Positions 23,405-34,800 of a stretch of 64,000 nucleotides of DNA are shown one piece after another; the first letter of the stretch is position 1; each line of letters begins with the position of its first letter. The notes under the pieces are model-generated. The model ran no database searches. It saw nothing but the letters and a program-made list of their open reading frames with translations, and was not told the origin of the DNA. Origin of the DNA: Magicicada septendecula (Eukaryota > Arthropoda > Insecta > Hemiptera > Cicadidae); NCBI GenBank assembly GCA_034769895.1, contig CM068370.1, forward strand, positions 41,273,344 to 41,337,343. Direction: 5' to 3'. A program made the position numbers and the translations under genes.

Positions 23405-24704
23405 CAGGGTAAGTCAAAAAGTAAAGGCAAATTTTATTTTCCCTGCTGCAATGGATGGCAGCACTGACTGAACAATGACGTATCATAACCTCAAAGTTTT
23501 TTTGTTCTTTAGCTGTGTTGTTTCAGTGCTCAGCTCCATTCGTAGTGATTTCAGGGCATTTTATTATGAGTGCCCCGTTGTCCGTGTGCACCAAGGAAGA
23601 AATGAGGGGTAGGTTTTCTGGACTCTGAAGGGACTAAACCTGCGGAGATTATTCGCAGAATGCAGCAGCAGTACGGTGAGAGCTGTCTTAGTGAACGCAA
23701 AATTTATGAGCGGATAAATCGCTTTAAAAATGGTCGTGTATATATCTGCGATGAAGAGCGTTCAGGTAGGCCATCCACTTCGAAGACGGACAAGAACATC
23801 GAGACAGTTGAGCGAATGATTCATGATGATCGTCGTGTCAAAATTGATGATATTGCGCATGCATTGAACATTAGCCACGGTTCAGCAGTTGCAATCATCC
23901 ACGAATCACTAAATTATCGCAAAGTGTGTGCTCGTTGGGTACCACATCGACTGACAGACCAGCACAAACAGAAACGTTTGGAAATTTCGAAATCACATTT
24001 AAGGCGTTTAGAAGAGGAAGGTGAAGAGTTTCTCAGTCGCATAGTAACCGTTGATGAGACGTGGGTCCATCACTTCGAACCACAGAGTAAGCGGCAGAGT
24101 ATGGTGTGGAAACATCCATCCTCGCCTACAGCAAAAAAGTTCAAAAGACAAGTTTCTGCAGGAAAGTTGATGATGACAGTGTTTTGGGATATGAAAGGTC
24201 CATTTCTAATTCATTACACTCCTAAAGGTCAAACAGTGAATAGTGACAGCTACTGTGAGCTACTGCGAGATCTGAAACCCAAAATCAAAACAAAGAGGCG
24301 AGGAAAACTTTCAAAAGGTGTGCTTTTACTTCAGGACAATGCCCGTCCTCATACTGCGGGGAAAACGATTCAGTGCATTCAAGATCTTGGTTTTGAGCTT
24401 GGAGCATCCGCCGTACAGTCCTGACCTAGCTCCAAGTGATATTCACCTTTTTGGTCCGATGAAGGAGCACCTGCATGAATCCAAGTTTTCGTCGGATGAC
24501 GAGGTTGTGGAGGCGGTGCGCGAGTGGCTGTGCACGATGCCACAAATCTTCTTCCAGGACGGAATTACGAAGCTTGTCAAGAGATGGACCAAGTGCATAG
24601 AAGTTGAGGGAGATTATATAGAGAAATGATGTTACTTGTCATCTTGTTTTCACAATAAAAAGTTCCTTTTCAAAAATTTGCCTTTACTTTTTGACTTACC
24701 CTCG
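23405..24704 (+). mobile_element. Full-length mariner transposon (1,300 bp)
   Basis: Terminal inverted repeats of about 29 bp (AGGGTAAGTCAAAAAGTAAA...) differ by one base at the very end. They are flanked by TA dinucleotides at 23403-23404 and 24705-24706, the mariner target duplication. The length is typical for the family. It sits in intron 1 in the same orientation as the host gene. Confidence 0.95.
23566..24629 (+). pseudogene. Mariner transposase, broken by two frameshifts
   Basis: Mariner transposases cut and paste DNA using a DD34D triad. The probable start is the ATG at 23566. The frame is lost around 23600-23630, just before the conserved SEGTKPAEIIRRM helix-turn-helix region. An intact 254-codon frame then runs from 23660, with the DEERSGRPST linker, the WVPHRLTD motif, VTVDETWVHHF (first Asp near 24053) and LLQDNARPHTA (second Asp at 24335). 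A second shift near 24398 moves the end into another frame, which carries PPYSPDLAPSDIHLF (third Asp at 24438) and ends at 24629. With the usual family spacing the triad is DD34D. All three catalytic Asp codons survive, so the decay is recent and consists mainly of the two indels. The element cannot make a complete transposase, but its ends may still be mobilisable. Confidence 0.92.
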
Positions 24705-24706
24705 TA

Positions 24707-25842
24707 TGTCTAGCGCTTTATGTGAAGGACTCGCTTCCGTACTATAATTTATCGTGTATACAACTAGATTTTCTAAGAGTAAAAAATTTCTTTCTTTCCA
24801 TTCTGTCAATTAAAAAAAAAAAATTGAATTTCCGACTAAAAAACATATCGGTTCGCTTCGATGAACTTTTCCCTTCTAATAACCATAGCCCTCCAAATCT
24901 TACAAACCATTAATAATATTAACGAAGTTAATTTCTGTTCCAGTGATTCTTTTAAATGCACATGTTATTATGCAGTGTTTTTTAATTATTTCACAGTATT
25001 CTCTGTAGTTATGAGTTTTTCCTGCACAGTTTTTCTTGTCCAGTCTTCCGACTAGTTTGAAATCAACCTCATAAAATTTCAGCCCATCTCTATTCTATCA
25101 CACCATTCGCCGTCAGCAAACATGAATTAATTTTCAAACGCCTTTCTCAATAACAGGTTGTTACTTTATAACGCTTATAAGTCACATATCAATCACGAAA
25201 TAATTTTATATTTTGTAATGTGTTTTTGATGTACACTGTGCGCTTGTTTTCAGATAACGAATAATCGGGGATGTCAACGTAAAGGCGAAATTAATATCGT
25301 GCGCTGTAAAATGTTCCGGTGGTTTAACTGTTTTTCAAGAGCTCGGATCATAAAATTTACCGTATCCCTGTCAGTAGACTATGATTGACAGTCAAACAGT
25401 CGAGTATAAATTAATCATATGTAAATCTATCCGTCAGACTGTTACATGATCATTTTCCATACGATTAACAAATAAGAAATATATCCGCAAATATGATGGT
25501 GTAACATTTTGAAGTGTCCGTCTTATCTTTTCAACCACCTGTTCACGTGAGCATTTAACATGGGAGTAAGTAACTTTATTTGTGGTTATAAAAATGTGGA
25601 AGGATTAAGCCGCTAGAGTGCGCACTAGTTACCTGCTCCCGCACTGTTCTCTCTCGACCGTCTTACTCTCTATTATGTATCATATCCCTTCCCTTCCTGC
25701 ACTGTTTCCATTAAAGTGGTAGCCTACAAATCTTGCATACAGAAACTTGAGAAAACTTCCTTCCCGCTTTAGCCAGACTTACAAATAGGACAGGCAAATA
25801 TACGATGTCTGGTAAGGTTAAAGTTTTTAATTTTTTATCATC
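24707..25842. other. AT-rich intronic sequence, nothing recognised
   Basis: No exon, transposon end or repeat was identified. Confidence 0.4.
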
Positions 25843-25844
25843 TT

Positions 25845-26290
25845 TACTTCCATGTTCCATAAGGAAATGGAAGTATGGTGATGGCGAAAAAAATCGTGTT
25901 CAAGATAAGGTCTGATTCTGATTGTACTAACATGAAACTCATTCTGATTCTCAAAACATTAAGAAAAGTGTGTGTGTAGAATTTTTCTTATGGCGAACGA
26001 TAACTGCCGCACAATCAAACAGAATCAAATACTTTTTTGCACATGTGCCTGAGTTGACTACTCAAGGTTTGTTCATTTTGGTGAAGATCGGTTAAGGGGA
26101 AGGGGTAGTTTACCTGCAACGTTTTATGTTTTAACAAGAGTAAAGTACTTAATTTTGATAAATAAAATATCCTGAAAAGAAGATCATAGTAATCCACTGT
26201 AGAAAGATAGATGAAATATCTATAAATGAAAATGGTAGTTGAAGAGGGAGGCGGTAATTTTCTATAAATGAAAATGATAGTTGAAGGGAT
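25845..26290 (+). repeat. Dispersed repeat, copy 2 (see 4555-4990)
   Basis: Same orientation and landmarks as copy 1, including the palindromic head and GTAAAGTACTTAATTTTGAT. A TATAAATGAAAATG segment near the 3' end is duplicated in this copy. Confidence 0.75.
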
Positions 26291-26344
26291 AATTTTTTAT
26301 GTGTACAACGTTATCGGCAACAAAGAAGTAGTTTATTGTTAAAA

Positions 26345-26445
26345 TTCCTTTCCGGGCTGTTTGCCCGTAGGTCCAATGTTTTCTGCAAAACCAGACGTTT
26401 CGGCAGTGACATCGACTGCCATCATCAGTGAAAATCGAGTGCGCT
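26345..26445 (-). ncRNA. Hammerhead-ribozyme-like arm
   Basis: The minus strand reads CTGATGA (26422-26428), T, GGCAGT-CGATGTC-ACTGCC, then GAAACGTC ending at 26394. Stem II is a perfect 6-bp hairpin. Further downstream on the same strand come GGACCTACGGGC and a CGGAAAGG end, like the terminal part of related elements. No partner arm was found nearby. Confidence 0.5.
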
Positions 26446-27007
26446 AACGTGAGGTGGTATACGTTAGTGACCACAGTACTGTGGTTAAGGCTGAATAAAG
26501 ACGTAGTTTCTATGGAAATGTTTCATTTCGAAAATGATTTTAAATATAAATCTTAGAACATGGAAGAAGTCATGTATGGTTCTCCATACCGATATTTTTT
26601 ATCATGTGTTCTCTTTATCAGGGCGTGAAATTTTCATACTACTGAAGTATATGTACATTTATTTTTGACAAATACTGAACACAAAATTTCACAATCGTTG
26701 CAACCTTTTGAAAAACAGACTAGCAGTTTCAAACGAGGAAAATCTTTTCAATTATTTCCGTGGTATTGTGTTCAATACAATTCAATATACCGTGGTCTGA
26801 ACTATGTTTACTCGTGAACTGGCGTGATGATAGCATTCATTAATGTATACTCTGTTTTCCCGTTCATATTACGTTCTTCGCTTTATCACTACGCAAACGT
26901 GAAAGTTACAAACTGTGTATTTGTTATCAGCAAACTTGAAAACTTTTATCGCTTTTCTGGTGTGTGAAGAGTGTTAAATTAAAACGGAAAACCAGGGGCA
27001 GTGAGGC

Positions 27008-28012
27008 TGTTGTAACGCCCGGGGCTGGGGCCTCACACAGTGAAAGCACCAGTCGTGCGGACAGGATAGCTGTGGGAGTGGCTCGTTATTAAATAAGGCA
27101 TTTACTTAGATTAATAATATTTCTTTAATCCATTAGAGTAACTATGTTCGTTAACAAGTTTTATCTTGATGAACAAATGACAATAATGACAATACAAATG
27201 AACAAAATAACAATAATTGAAGTGACATAATCTCGTTACAATAATTCTATTGAGTGTTTTCATTAAGACATAACATTATATATAAAAAAACATTCTTTAT
27301 ATACCGACTATTCTTTATTAAAACATTATAAAAGCTTTACTAACTATATTTCTGAATTTGGTACGTTACTACTTTAAATTAGGCATAAATGATTAAGATG
27401 TCAATTATACATATTTCTTAACAAATTTAGAACACTACTGAGCACTTCTGAGTATAAATAATTCATTATCCAAAATCGATTAATGCTTTAAGTTTGAACA
27501 AAGTAAAACAAAACAAAGTTGTAATTACGCTTTCGATGTGGTTCCATCGTTGACAGAAGCTGTACGTACGTAGAGTGCGCAAGGACGCCAAAAGTGAACA
27601 AGTGACAAAATGTGTACTTCCCAGTGCTCTCGTCACTTTTATACCCTGCGTGACGCAAAAAGTCTCTATGAGTTAACGCCCAAAATTCAGCCAATCAGAA
27701 CTGGACTCTGCACGTGTCTCGAAACTTATCAGGTCACACGAAAGGACAATTTGACATTGATTTTTGTGAACCAAAGCGCAACTCGTTCACGAACACTGAC
27801 AAGTAGACAATTCTTAGCTTCCCTGGTTGATAACTCACTACACGTGCCACGATAAAAATGGGCAGCACACTTCCTCACAATCGCTCAGTTTGTTCCTTAA
27901 AATAATTCTTAAGATAAAATAAAATAAAACATTGAGTAGTTTGAGTATGAGTAGAATCCTCATTTACAATTATATGTATAAAATCATAACGTGGAGTGTG
28001 CTGGGCACAACA
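27008..28012. mobile_element. Candidate solo LTR (1,005 bp)
   Basis: The segment starts TGTTGT and ends ACAACA, so it has TG...CA ends within a 6-bp inverted repeat. It is flanked by direct AGGC repeats (27004-27007, 28013-28016), matching the 4-bp duplication of gypsy-like elements. A TATA-like TTTTATACC and a CCAAT motif lie inside. No gag/pol or second LTR is adjacent. Orientation is undecided. Confidence 0.5.
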
Positions 28013-28124
28013 AGGCATACAATTCACGGCTTCGTTATTTCATTTTTGATCACTGTTAATTGGTTGTAGTTAAGACATTAAATAATACTAAAAAGTATTT
28101 TTTAAGGATTTTAAAAATACTACG

Positions 28125-28690
28125 TCCTGTCCTGGAACAACTTAGCAGTTTTGAATACCTGGGATACAGTGTGTCTTATAATGCATGCAACGACGTGGTG
28201 AATAAGTTGTATAAGTTCAATCTCATGTGTAGGACCATCAGGCGAAACCTTAAATCAGCAAGTAAAGGAACGCGCCTAATTTTCAAAAGGTGATGGGTCT
28301 TCCCACACTTCTTTATGGGTCTGAGAACTGGACTTTAACGAAAGGCCAGGCCAGTCGCATCCAAGCGGCTGAAATGTGATTTCTCAGGCACGTGGCAGGG
28401 TATACTGTCCATGGTCATAGAAGAAACACAGATATACGGCAGGAACTGAATATTATGAGTATTCTCGACAGGATCGCCCAATATCGGCTGAATTGGTGCG
28501 AACATCTTTGTCGAATGGATGACTGCCGCATCCCCAAACAACTCTGAAACTATAAGCCGAGGGGACGGAGAGGTGTGGGACGTCCGAGGAAGCGCTGGAG
28601 TGACCGGCTGTAATCTTTACTTATTTGAGACCGGAACAAACCATTCTTGGTTTCTTGAGTATGATGATGATGGTGATGATGAAAAATACT
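28125..28690 (+). pseudogene. LINE family A C-terminus (sense copy)
   Basis: The order of motifs is LEQLSSFEYLGYSVSYNA, KFNLMCRTIRRNLKSASKG, a frame break, WTLTKGQASRIQAAEM, a stop replacing Arg in the next codon, then a shifted GRRGVGRPRKRW equivalent. A (GATGAT)n tail is at about 28660-28682. It is broken in several places. Confidence 0.8.
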
Positions 28691-29990
28691 ACGTGTGGTT
28701 TCCTAAAGAATGGTCAGAAGCAGTTGTAATTTCATTATTCAAAAAAGGATACCGGACAAAGACAGATAATTACAAAGGAATTTCTATTTCCGATACTATA
28801 TATAAGGTATACGATAGAATAATAAATGGAAGACTGAAGCCAATATCTGACGCTTTAATATGAGAAGAACAAAATAGCTTCAGGAAGGGGAGATCACGCA
28901 TAGACGCTATCTTTACACTTGAATTAATAATTGAAAGAGAAAGGAATTTAACTTGGAGACGCATTCATAGACGTGTCGAAAGCTTTTCATATTGTGAAAC
29001 ATTTTCTACTCTGGAGTATAATGGAACAAAACAGCTTATATTACAGAGCTTAGGAGGTTGTAATTAGGAGGAGGAATTAGGAATTAGGAGGTTATATTAC
29101 AAGACAGCGGTTGTCGTGGATTTGAATGGTAAATTATCAGAAGACATTCCTACAAATAAAGGTGTGAAACAAGGTATCCTATTTCACCGACAATTTTTAA
29201 TATCTACATGAGCGACATATTTCGGCGATGGACAGCTAAAGTTGACTCGGGAATATCAATTCATCGAAATATTCATGTGAATGTATTGCTTTATGCAGAT
29301 GACAAGGTAATTATACAGAAAACAAAAGCCCAGTTACAAAAGGCGATATTTACGTTCAATAGCTACAATAGCTACTTTATATACAAGACTGAGGGCTACA
29401 GATCTCTGCTACAAAATCTAAAACGATTGGGATTTCAGAGCAGGTATCCTATAAGAACTAAGATAGTCGTGAATAATCAGATTTTGGATCAGGTTAGTCA
29501 TTTTAATTACCTGCGTTGTAATATCTCGTATGGAACTGGTGTTGATTGGGATAGAAAGCTAACAAAATTTAGACGCATCTGTGGAACGATTCATAGGTAC
29601 CTCAAAAATAAAACACGGAAGGATACCCGAATGAAATTTTATAAAACTGTGGCTGCCCGTGCAGTTTTTATTAAACTGTGGTAAAAGGGACGTGCAGAGG
29701 ATTCAGGCAGCCGAAATGAAATTTCTAAGAGGGCTCAAGGTTGTTCTCTCTTGGATCGGAGAAGGAACGAGAATATTAGACGCGATTTAAACATTGTATC
29801 ATTGCACCAGAAGATTGAATACCACAGAAGGAGATGGTGTGAACAGTTGAATCGCATGATATCCGTCTACCTGTGGCTGCCTTGGGTTATCACCCTACTG
29901 GGGAGAGAGATGTCGGTATACCGAGGAAGAGATGGGTTCCGGAACAGGTCTAAGGCCTAGTCCTTGGAGTGATGATGATGATGATGATGA
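28691..29990 (+). pseudogene. LINE reverse transcriptase remnant (family E)
   Basis: The RT domain begins with EWSEAVVISLFKKG, DNYKGISISDTIYKVYDRII and, after a stop, NSFRKGRSRIDAIFTLELI. The region that should carry the first catalytic Asp is scrambled by a local duplication (29040-29100). It resumes with VKQGILFHRQFLISTstyle text, then LLYADDKVII (YADD at 29292-29303), HFNYLRCNISYGT, RRICGTIHRYLKNK, FYKTVA and finally NIRRDLNIVSLHQKIEYHRRRW. It ends in (GAT)n at about 29970-29988. Several stops are present. It lies directly after the family A tail, so one LINE has landed next to another. Confidence 0.85.
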
Positions 29991-30631
29991 CTACGTGAGG
30001 CTTGAAAACTTTCGTTTTTATTTAGTGAAACTTTAGTGGTTCCTTTTAACGCCTGTGGCTAAATTTTATTCTAAGACTTTTAGATTTAGAAGCCTGTCTT
30101 CGATAGTAGGCTTTGTTTAATAATAAGAATTTTTTAAATATTTTCTTAACATGATGATTTTGTATGCGATCATTGAACTTCGCCTAATATTTTCTTTACA
30201 ATCGAATTTTATCTTGTGTGTGTGTGTGATATCTTATTTGTTGTGTGACTTCGTTGTTACAACAAATTACACCTTTTGTAGTTTTACCGCCAAATATAAT
30301 TCTTGGTTGGCGTTGTTCAATGCACTAAAATTGAATGGAAACGTCAGTAACCTAAACGGGAAATTAAGTCCCAGTGCGTTCAGTCTGTTGATTCGCGATG
30401 CCTTGCCTGCTAATTCTGTTACGGTCTTATCATCAGGCATAACAGCCGCTTGCTGTCCATACCTGTTAGTTAACGGCTTGTCAGTCATCGTATCGAGTAA
30501 CTGATGTGGTTTGAACTGCAGCTGACCATTAAACACAATACTCTGCTTACTCTTAGAGGTTTTGTATACCACGAACTCTCTCTCTATCACACGTTCATTT
30601 ACTGTCCTTTCCTGCAAAATACATACGTAAC

Positions 30632-31451
30632 CAGGGCTTGATTTTAGGTGGAACGCGCCGGAACCTCTTGGATCCAACAATAAATTACCGAAAAAAATAT
30701 ATGAAAAGAAAAATCTAATTATTACAAAAATTTACTACTACTTTCTAAATCGTCCCCCTCATCAGCCCCACTACAAAACTAAACATTTGTCAAAATCAAA
30801 CGCAGCACTAATCTTATCTTAACTACTATAGTTCAACAAAAAATGTCCCAATAAGATATGGAGAAAATTAAATAAAAAAAACTTGCTTCAAAATTAAAGC
30901 TATATGAAAGGCAACTGATTGGGAACTTCCGATAATATATGCATTCCAGAATTTTTTCGTAGAGCCTTTCTACCTTGAAATATGCTATTGAATCAGTAGC
31001 AGTAACTTCAAGTGAATGTAAGAGGGCTGATTTCTGGCAATCATACGGCATTCAAAACAAAGAGTAAGGAAAGGTCAAGAAACAAACAATATGATGACAC
31101 AATGATGAAACGATGGAAACTTTTTAAAAATGTTCGAACCACCGAAACCATAACTTAGAGTTTGATTGAGGCTACGGGATGACGCCATCATGAGTAACAT
31201 GCTTTCGATTGTCGTGCGGCTAACCTGACGATGAAGTTTTTTAGAAATATCAGAAAACTTTATTACATTTTTAGATACAAATTTTTACGTATGTTACATG
31301 TTTTATAGAGCTTTAAGAATGTAGATCTCCTTTGTAATAACATGATGTAAACTTATACGCTAATATAAAATCTAAGTAGGCCTATATTTGTGTCTGTACA
31401 ACTTTTGAATTGGTGCGTTCCGGCACCTATAATTTTAGAAATCAATCACTG
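30632..31451. mobile_element. Non-autonomous hAT element, longer sister of 21323-21879
   Basis: The ends are CAGGGCTTGATTTTAGG and, inverted, CAGTGATTGATTTC. Flanks TACGTAAC and TATGTAAC match at 7 of 8 bases. Relative to the sister element it keeps about 260 bp more in the middle and has a 6-bp gain that creates TAGGCCTA (31377-31384). Confidence 0.88.
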
Positions 31452-31479
31452 TATGTAACTATAGAGTTCCTAAGGCTTT

Positions 31480-32510
31480 CACGCCCGGCTTCAATATAGT
31501 TGGAAACATTGTTTGCGGACTGTTAGGCCGTGGTCTATTGTTTGTGTGGACAGACGTTTCGGCCCCACCATCGGAGGCCATCTTCAGAGTCGGAAACAAT
31601 TGGCGTGGTGTCCTCCAATTCACCCTAGAGACTATGTATTTTTACCAAGACCAAAACCAATCGTGGAGCAGGTAAGCAGGACGTGCCCTAATGGTAGAGG
31701 CAGGACAATGTAAATTGAACACTAGAGTATCGATGCGCAGTAGACAAACCCTGCCTCGTTGCGAGGCTAACAAAATTTTCATTCACTTCGCACATGCGCA
31801 GAACAGTTTTGTGCAGTGTTTCATAGCGTGAACATCGGCTGCAACATGACTGGCCAGAACAACGGAAGGATGTGTGTGACAGAGAGGGGGATAATATGGA
31901 AGTGAGACAGTGGACGTTATAGCGTCGTAGCCCCTCTCTTCTCTCTAGATAACTTAGCTATACTTGAAAGTGGGGGGTAATTCATGCATTGACTGTTGAG
32001 GAAAGGCTGGCGGGTCTATAGCAGTGTCCGCCTAAACCCGATGCGTCTAACTTCATGAGTAGTCATGTGCCCTCCTACGTGGAGGGATGGAGGCTGTTAA
32101 TGTGGTGCTGAACCGCGGAGCGATTGGCAACGGCTGAGTTTGTTTTTAAAAAAAGGAAATGGAGCGACAATAAAACAGTGTTTTTACCTAAGAAGGCCCA
32201 ATTGCATAAACTTTCATACCAGCACGATCTAAGTTGGAAAGCAGCATCAAGTACTATCTGATTGGCACTTGGTGCTGATTGGTTGGTGCTGCTTTCAAGC
32301 TTAGATCGTGCTGGTATGACAGTTTATATAAGTGGGTCGTCTTAGGCAAAAACACATAGTCTCTACCTCACCGCTGCGGTAAATTAGAGGACACCGTGAC
32401 AATAGTTTCCGATACTGAAGATGGCCTCCGATGGTGGGGCCGAAAAGTCTGTCCACACAAACAATAGACCACGGCCTAACAGTCCGGCAAACAATGTTTC
32501 CAACATATGT
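31480..32510. mobile_element. Hammerhead-like element with paired inverted arms
   Basis: Long arms (31495-31600 and 32410-32508) are inverted copies: GTTGGAAACATTGTTTGC, GGCCGTGGTCTATTGTTTG, TGTGGACAGAC. The minus-strand motif is at 31553-31587 (CTGAAGA, T, GGCC...GGCC, GAAACGTC). The plus-strand motif is at 32415-32449, where GAAACGTC has become GAAAAGTC. The left outer edge has GGCTTTCACGCCCGG. A second inverted repeat (32195-32345, ACCAGCACGATCTAAG) lies inside. No protein is encoded. Confidence 0.65.
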
Positions 32511-32715
32511 TTGTAATGTGTCTCAAAGTCTGTATACTTGTAGCTTTTTTAGATGTACTGTATGTGGTTTGCATAGTTTCATTTAAACAGAGTTTGTTAT
32601 TCTTTTTTTACTGCTGCAATTAATGTAAAACAACAGTGCGATTTGCTTTGCCTGCAATTCGGAACTATGTACAGAAACTGAGACAGAAATAAATGTATTA
32701 TCAATATCATTATCA

Positions 32716-33045
32716 TTGGAGCGGCTAGCGTGTGACGCTGCTACGCTGTCGGCGCGGGTTCGATTCCCACCCGGGGCCATCTGGTTTAGATACGACCGCT
32801 CCCTCGCAAGGCAATGACAAACTAGCGAGAAGTATACTGCCTAGTACAAACCCTCCCCAACTATGCCGTTCGGATCCGGCGTTAAACTGAAGGTCCCATA
32901 TACCTGTGAGAGACTCCGTAAGACACGCACCACGGGTATATACGGGGAGGGTACAAACGAGTCGAAAGACTGAACGACTCCCCATTCACAACTTAGCTAA
33001 TTCCAGATTCGAAGGTGCTGGCTGATCGATGATGATGTCTCCAGT
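32716..33045 (+). mobile_element. tRNA-derived SINE-like unit
   Basis: A tRNA-like head ends with a good pol III B box, GGTTCGATTCC at 32757-32767, inside GCGCGGGTTCGATTCCCACC, and continues into CCCGGGGCCA, like a tRNA acceptor end. The A box is poorly preserved. An unrelated body follows and ends in GATCGATGATGATG, a tail resembling that of the LINEs here. Only one copy is seen, so it is a candidate. Confidence 0.5.
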
Positions 33046-33456
33046 ATTGACGCGATGTTGAACAAGATGCGTTGTTCCCAATTACTCGTTCTGAACTTCA
33101 AACGATTTGAAACCTTCAATTTCAACATTCGAAAAATTAGACACAAGACCTATCCTTATAACAGACAAATCTCCTATTTCTTCTGTTGATTTCGAATTGT
33201 TTGAAGACCTGTCATTCCGGCGACTCAAACCACAGGTGAAATTTTGCCGAAGCGAATGTTAGCCGGCAAAGTGATGGTCTGCTCTACTACATTTGTCATT
33301 CTATCTGCAAAACGTCCCTCTAAACGTCTGAGAATGACCCCATGTCCCGCGTGCCAATTAACGTTAGTTCAAATGTGGATAATTTAATTTTAATAAGTAA
33401 TATAATAGTTTATATTTGTATCAGCAATTTAAATGTTTTGTTTTGAATGTTTTCAG

Positions 33457-33552
33457 GTTAAAACTAACGGGAGATGAAAAGATTAAGCCGAGCAAAACAG
33501 ATCCGGATTTTTACAATCCGTTTGCCAATAGAGACATGACACACGCTACACC
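33457..33552 (+). CDS. Second coding exon of the SLC36-like transporter
   Basis: The 96-bp exon lies between ATGTTTTCAG (ending 33456) and GTAAGTAATT (from 33553). It completes the split Thr codon from exon 1, keeps 31 full codons open (LKLTGDEKIKPSKT, then DPDFYNPFANRDMTHATP), and leaves CC of a Pro codon for the next exon. The Asp-x-Tyr-(N/D)-Pro-(F/Y)...Arg-(D/x)-x-x-His-(A/P)-Thr pattern is what SLC36/PAT carriers (Drosophila pathetic group) show just before the conserved SLGTGILAMP first membrane segment. This recognition comes from memory of the family, not a search. That membrane segment must lie in a later exon, which I could not find up to 64000. An antisense LINE begins about 160 bp after the donor. 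Confidence 0.65.
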
Positions 33553-33710
33553 GTAAGTAATTGTTACTAGTTAGGGTATTGTATATTGATGTGTTAAAAT
33601 TCTACGAGTAATTAATAAAACTGTACAATAAAATATTGTCTACATTATATTGTAAAGTATTATACTGTAAAGAAACTTTGGGGGGAGGGGATGTCCGTTT
33701 ATGTAATTAC

Positions 33711-34800
33711 TTTTTTTTTATTCGGGTTAAAACGTCCTGCGACGTTGTACGATGCCTAGTTGCCAATACCTCCTGTCGTTGCAGTTTTCTTCGGTTAGAC
33801 CTCGTACACTCATTGATCTCCTTACACCCTGTATCCATGTTACTTTCGTCCTTCCCCTTTTTCTGTTTTCCTGTGGTATCCATTTCATCACTCTCTTTGG
33901 CGACCTCTCCTCTCCCATTCTCTGCACGTGCCCATACCAAATTAGTTGTTTTTTATCTATGTGTTCTAAAACAGTTTCTTTTATATTCATTTATTGCTTA
34001 ATTGTTTCGTTTCTGACCCAGTCTAATTTTGATGTTCTACATATTCTCCTTAAGGCGTCCATTTCTGTGGCTTCTATCTTTCTTTTCAGACGTTCTTTCA
34101 TTCTCCATGTCTCAGACCCATATACTAATGTGCTCTTGATCAGTGTGTTGTATATTCTCATTTTCCTTTGTTTTCCTATTTTGGTGCTCCAAAGTATTCC
34201 ATTTAGAGACTTAATTATTGTTCTTGCTTTGTCTTCTCTACACTTTATTTCTGTATCGTCTGACATTCCTTGTTAAAATTTATTCCCAGATATTTGTAAT
34301 TCTCACATTTTGCTACAATTTCACCGCTTTCCAATACTATGTCGGTCGTGTCCTCTCCTATACACAAATATTGTGTTTTTTCCACATTCATCTGCAGTCC
34401 CCATTTTCCGTGTTCTTCCTTCAGCTTGCGTGCTATGTATTCTAAACATCTTTGTCATTTGCGCATATTACTTGATCGTCTGCAAACTGAAGTGTATATA
34501 GACAGGTGTCATCGTCGATTTGGATGCCCATTCCACTGAATTTCTTTTTCTAGGTTGTTAAATCTTTGGCGACATATATTTTAAAAAGTGTTGAAATGCA
34601 GCATCCTTGTCGAAGACCTTTGTTGACTGTAAAGGGTTCTGATATTTTATTTCCTAATTTCACTGCAGATTTCATGTTATTGTATAAGTTTTGGACAGCC
34701 TTTACGAGGGTATGATTGATGTTGGTATTTTGAAGCACTTCCCATAGTTTTGATATTGGTATGTTATCATAGGCTTTTATATACACCAGTGGTTAAATGC
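33711..34800 (-). pseudogene. 5'-truncated LINE with poly-A tail (family F)
   Basis: On the minus strand, from 34786: AYDNIPISKLWEVLQNTNIN, LYNNMKSAVKLGN, GLRQGCCISTLFKIYV (RT motif), then LQFADDQVICAND (FADD at 34475-34486), a frame break, KSTLVYGSETWRMKERLK, MDALRRICRTSKLDWVRN and finally LIWYGHVQRMGEERSPKRV. The 3' end is a T9 run at 33712-33720 on the plus strand. At least three breaks separate the pieces. It lies antisense in the transporter gene's second intron. Confidence 0.9.

Noticed and set aside
32716-32790. Functional tRNA gene
   Set aside because: The B box is good but the A box, anticodon arm and acceptor pairing are not preserved. It is better explained as a SINE head.
32725-32985. 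Minus-strand frame containing GWESNPRRQRS
   Set aside because: This kind of peptide is a well-known artefact of translating SINE/tRNA-like repeats in antisense.
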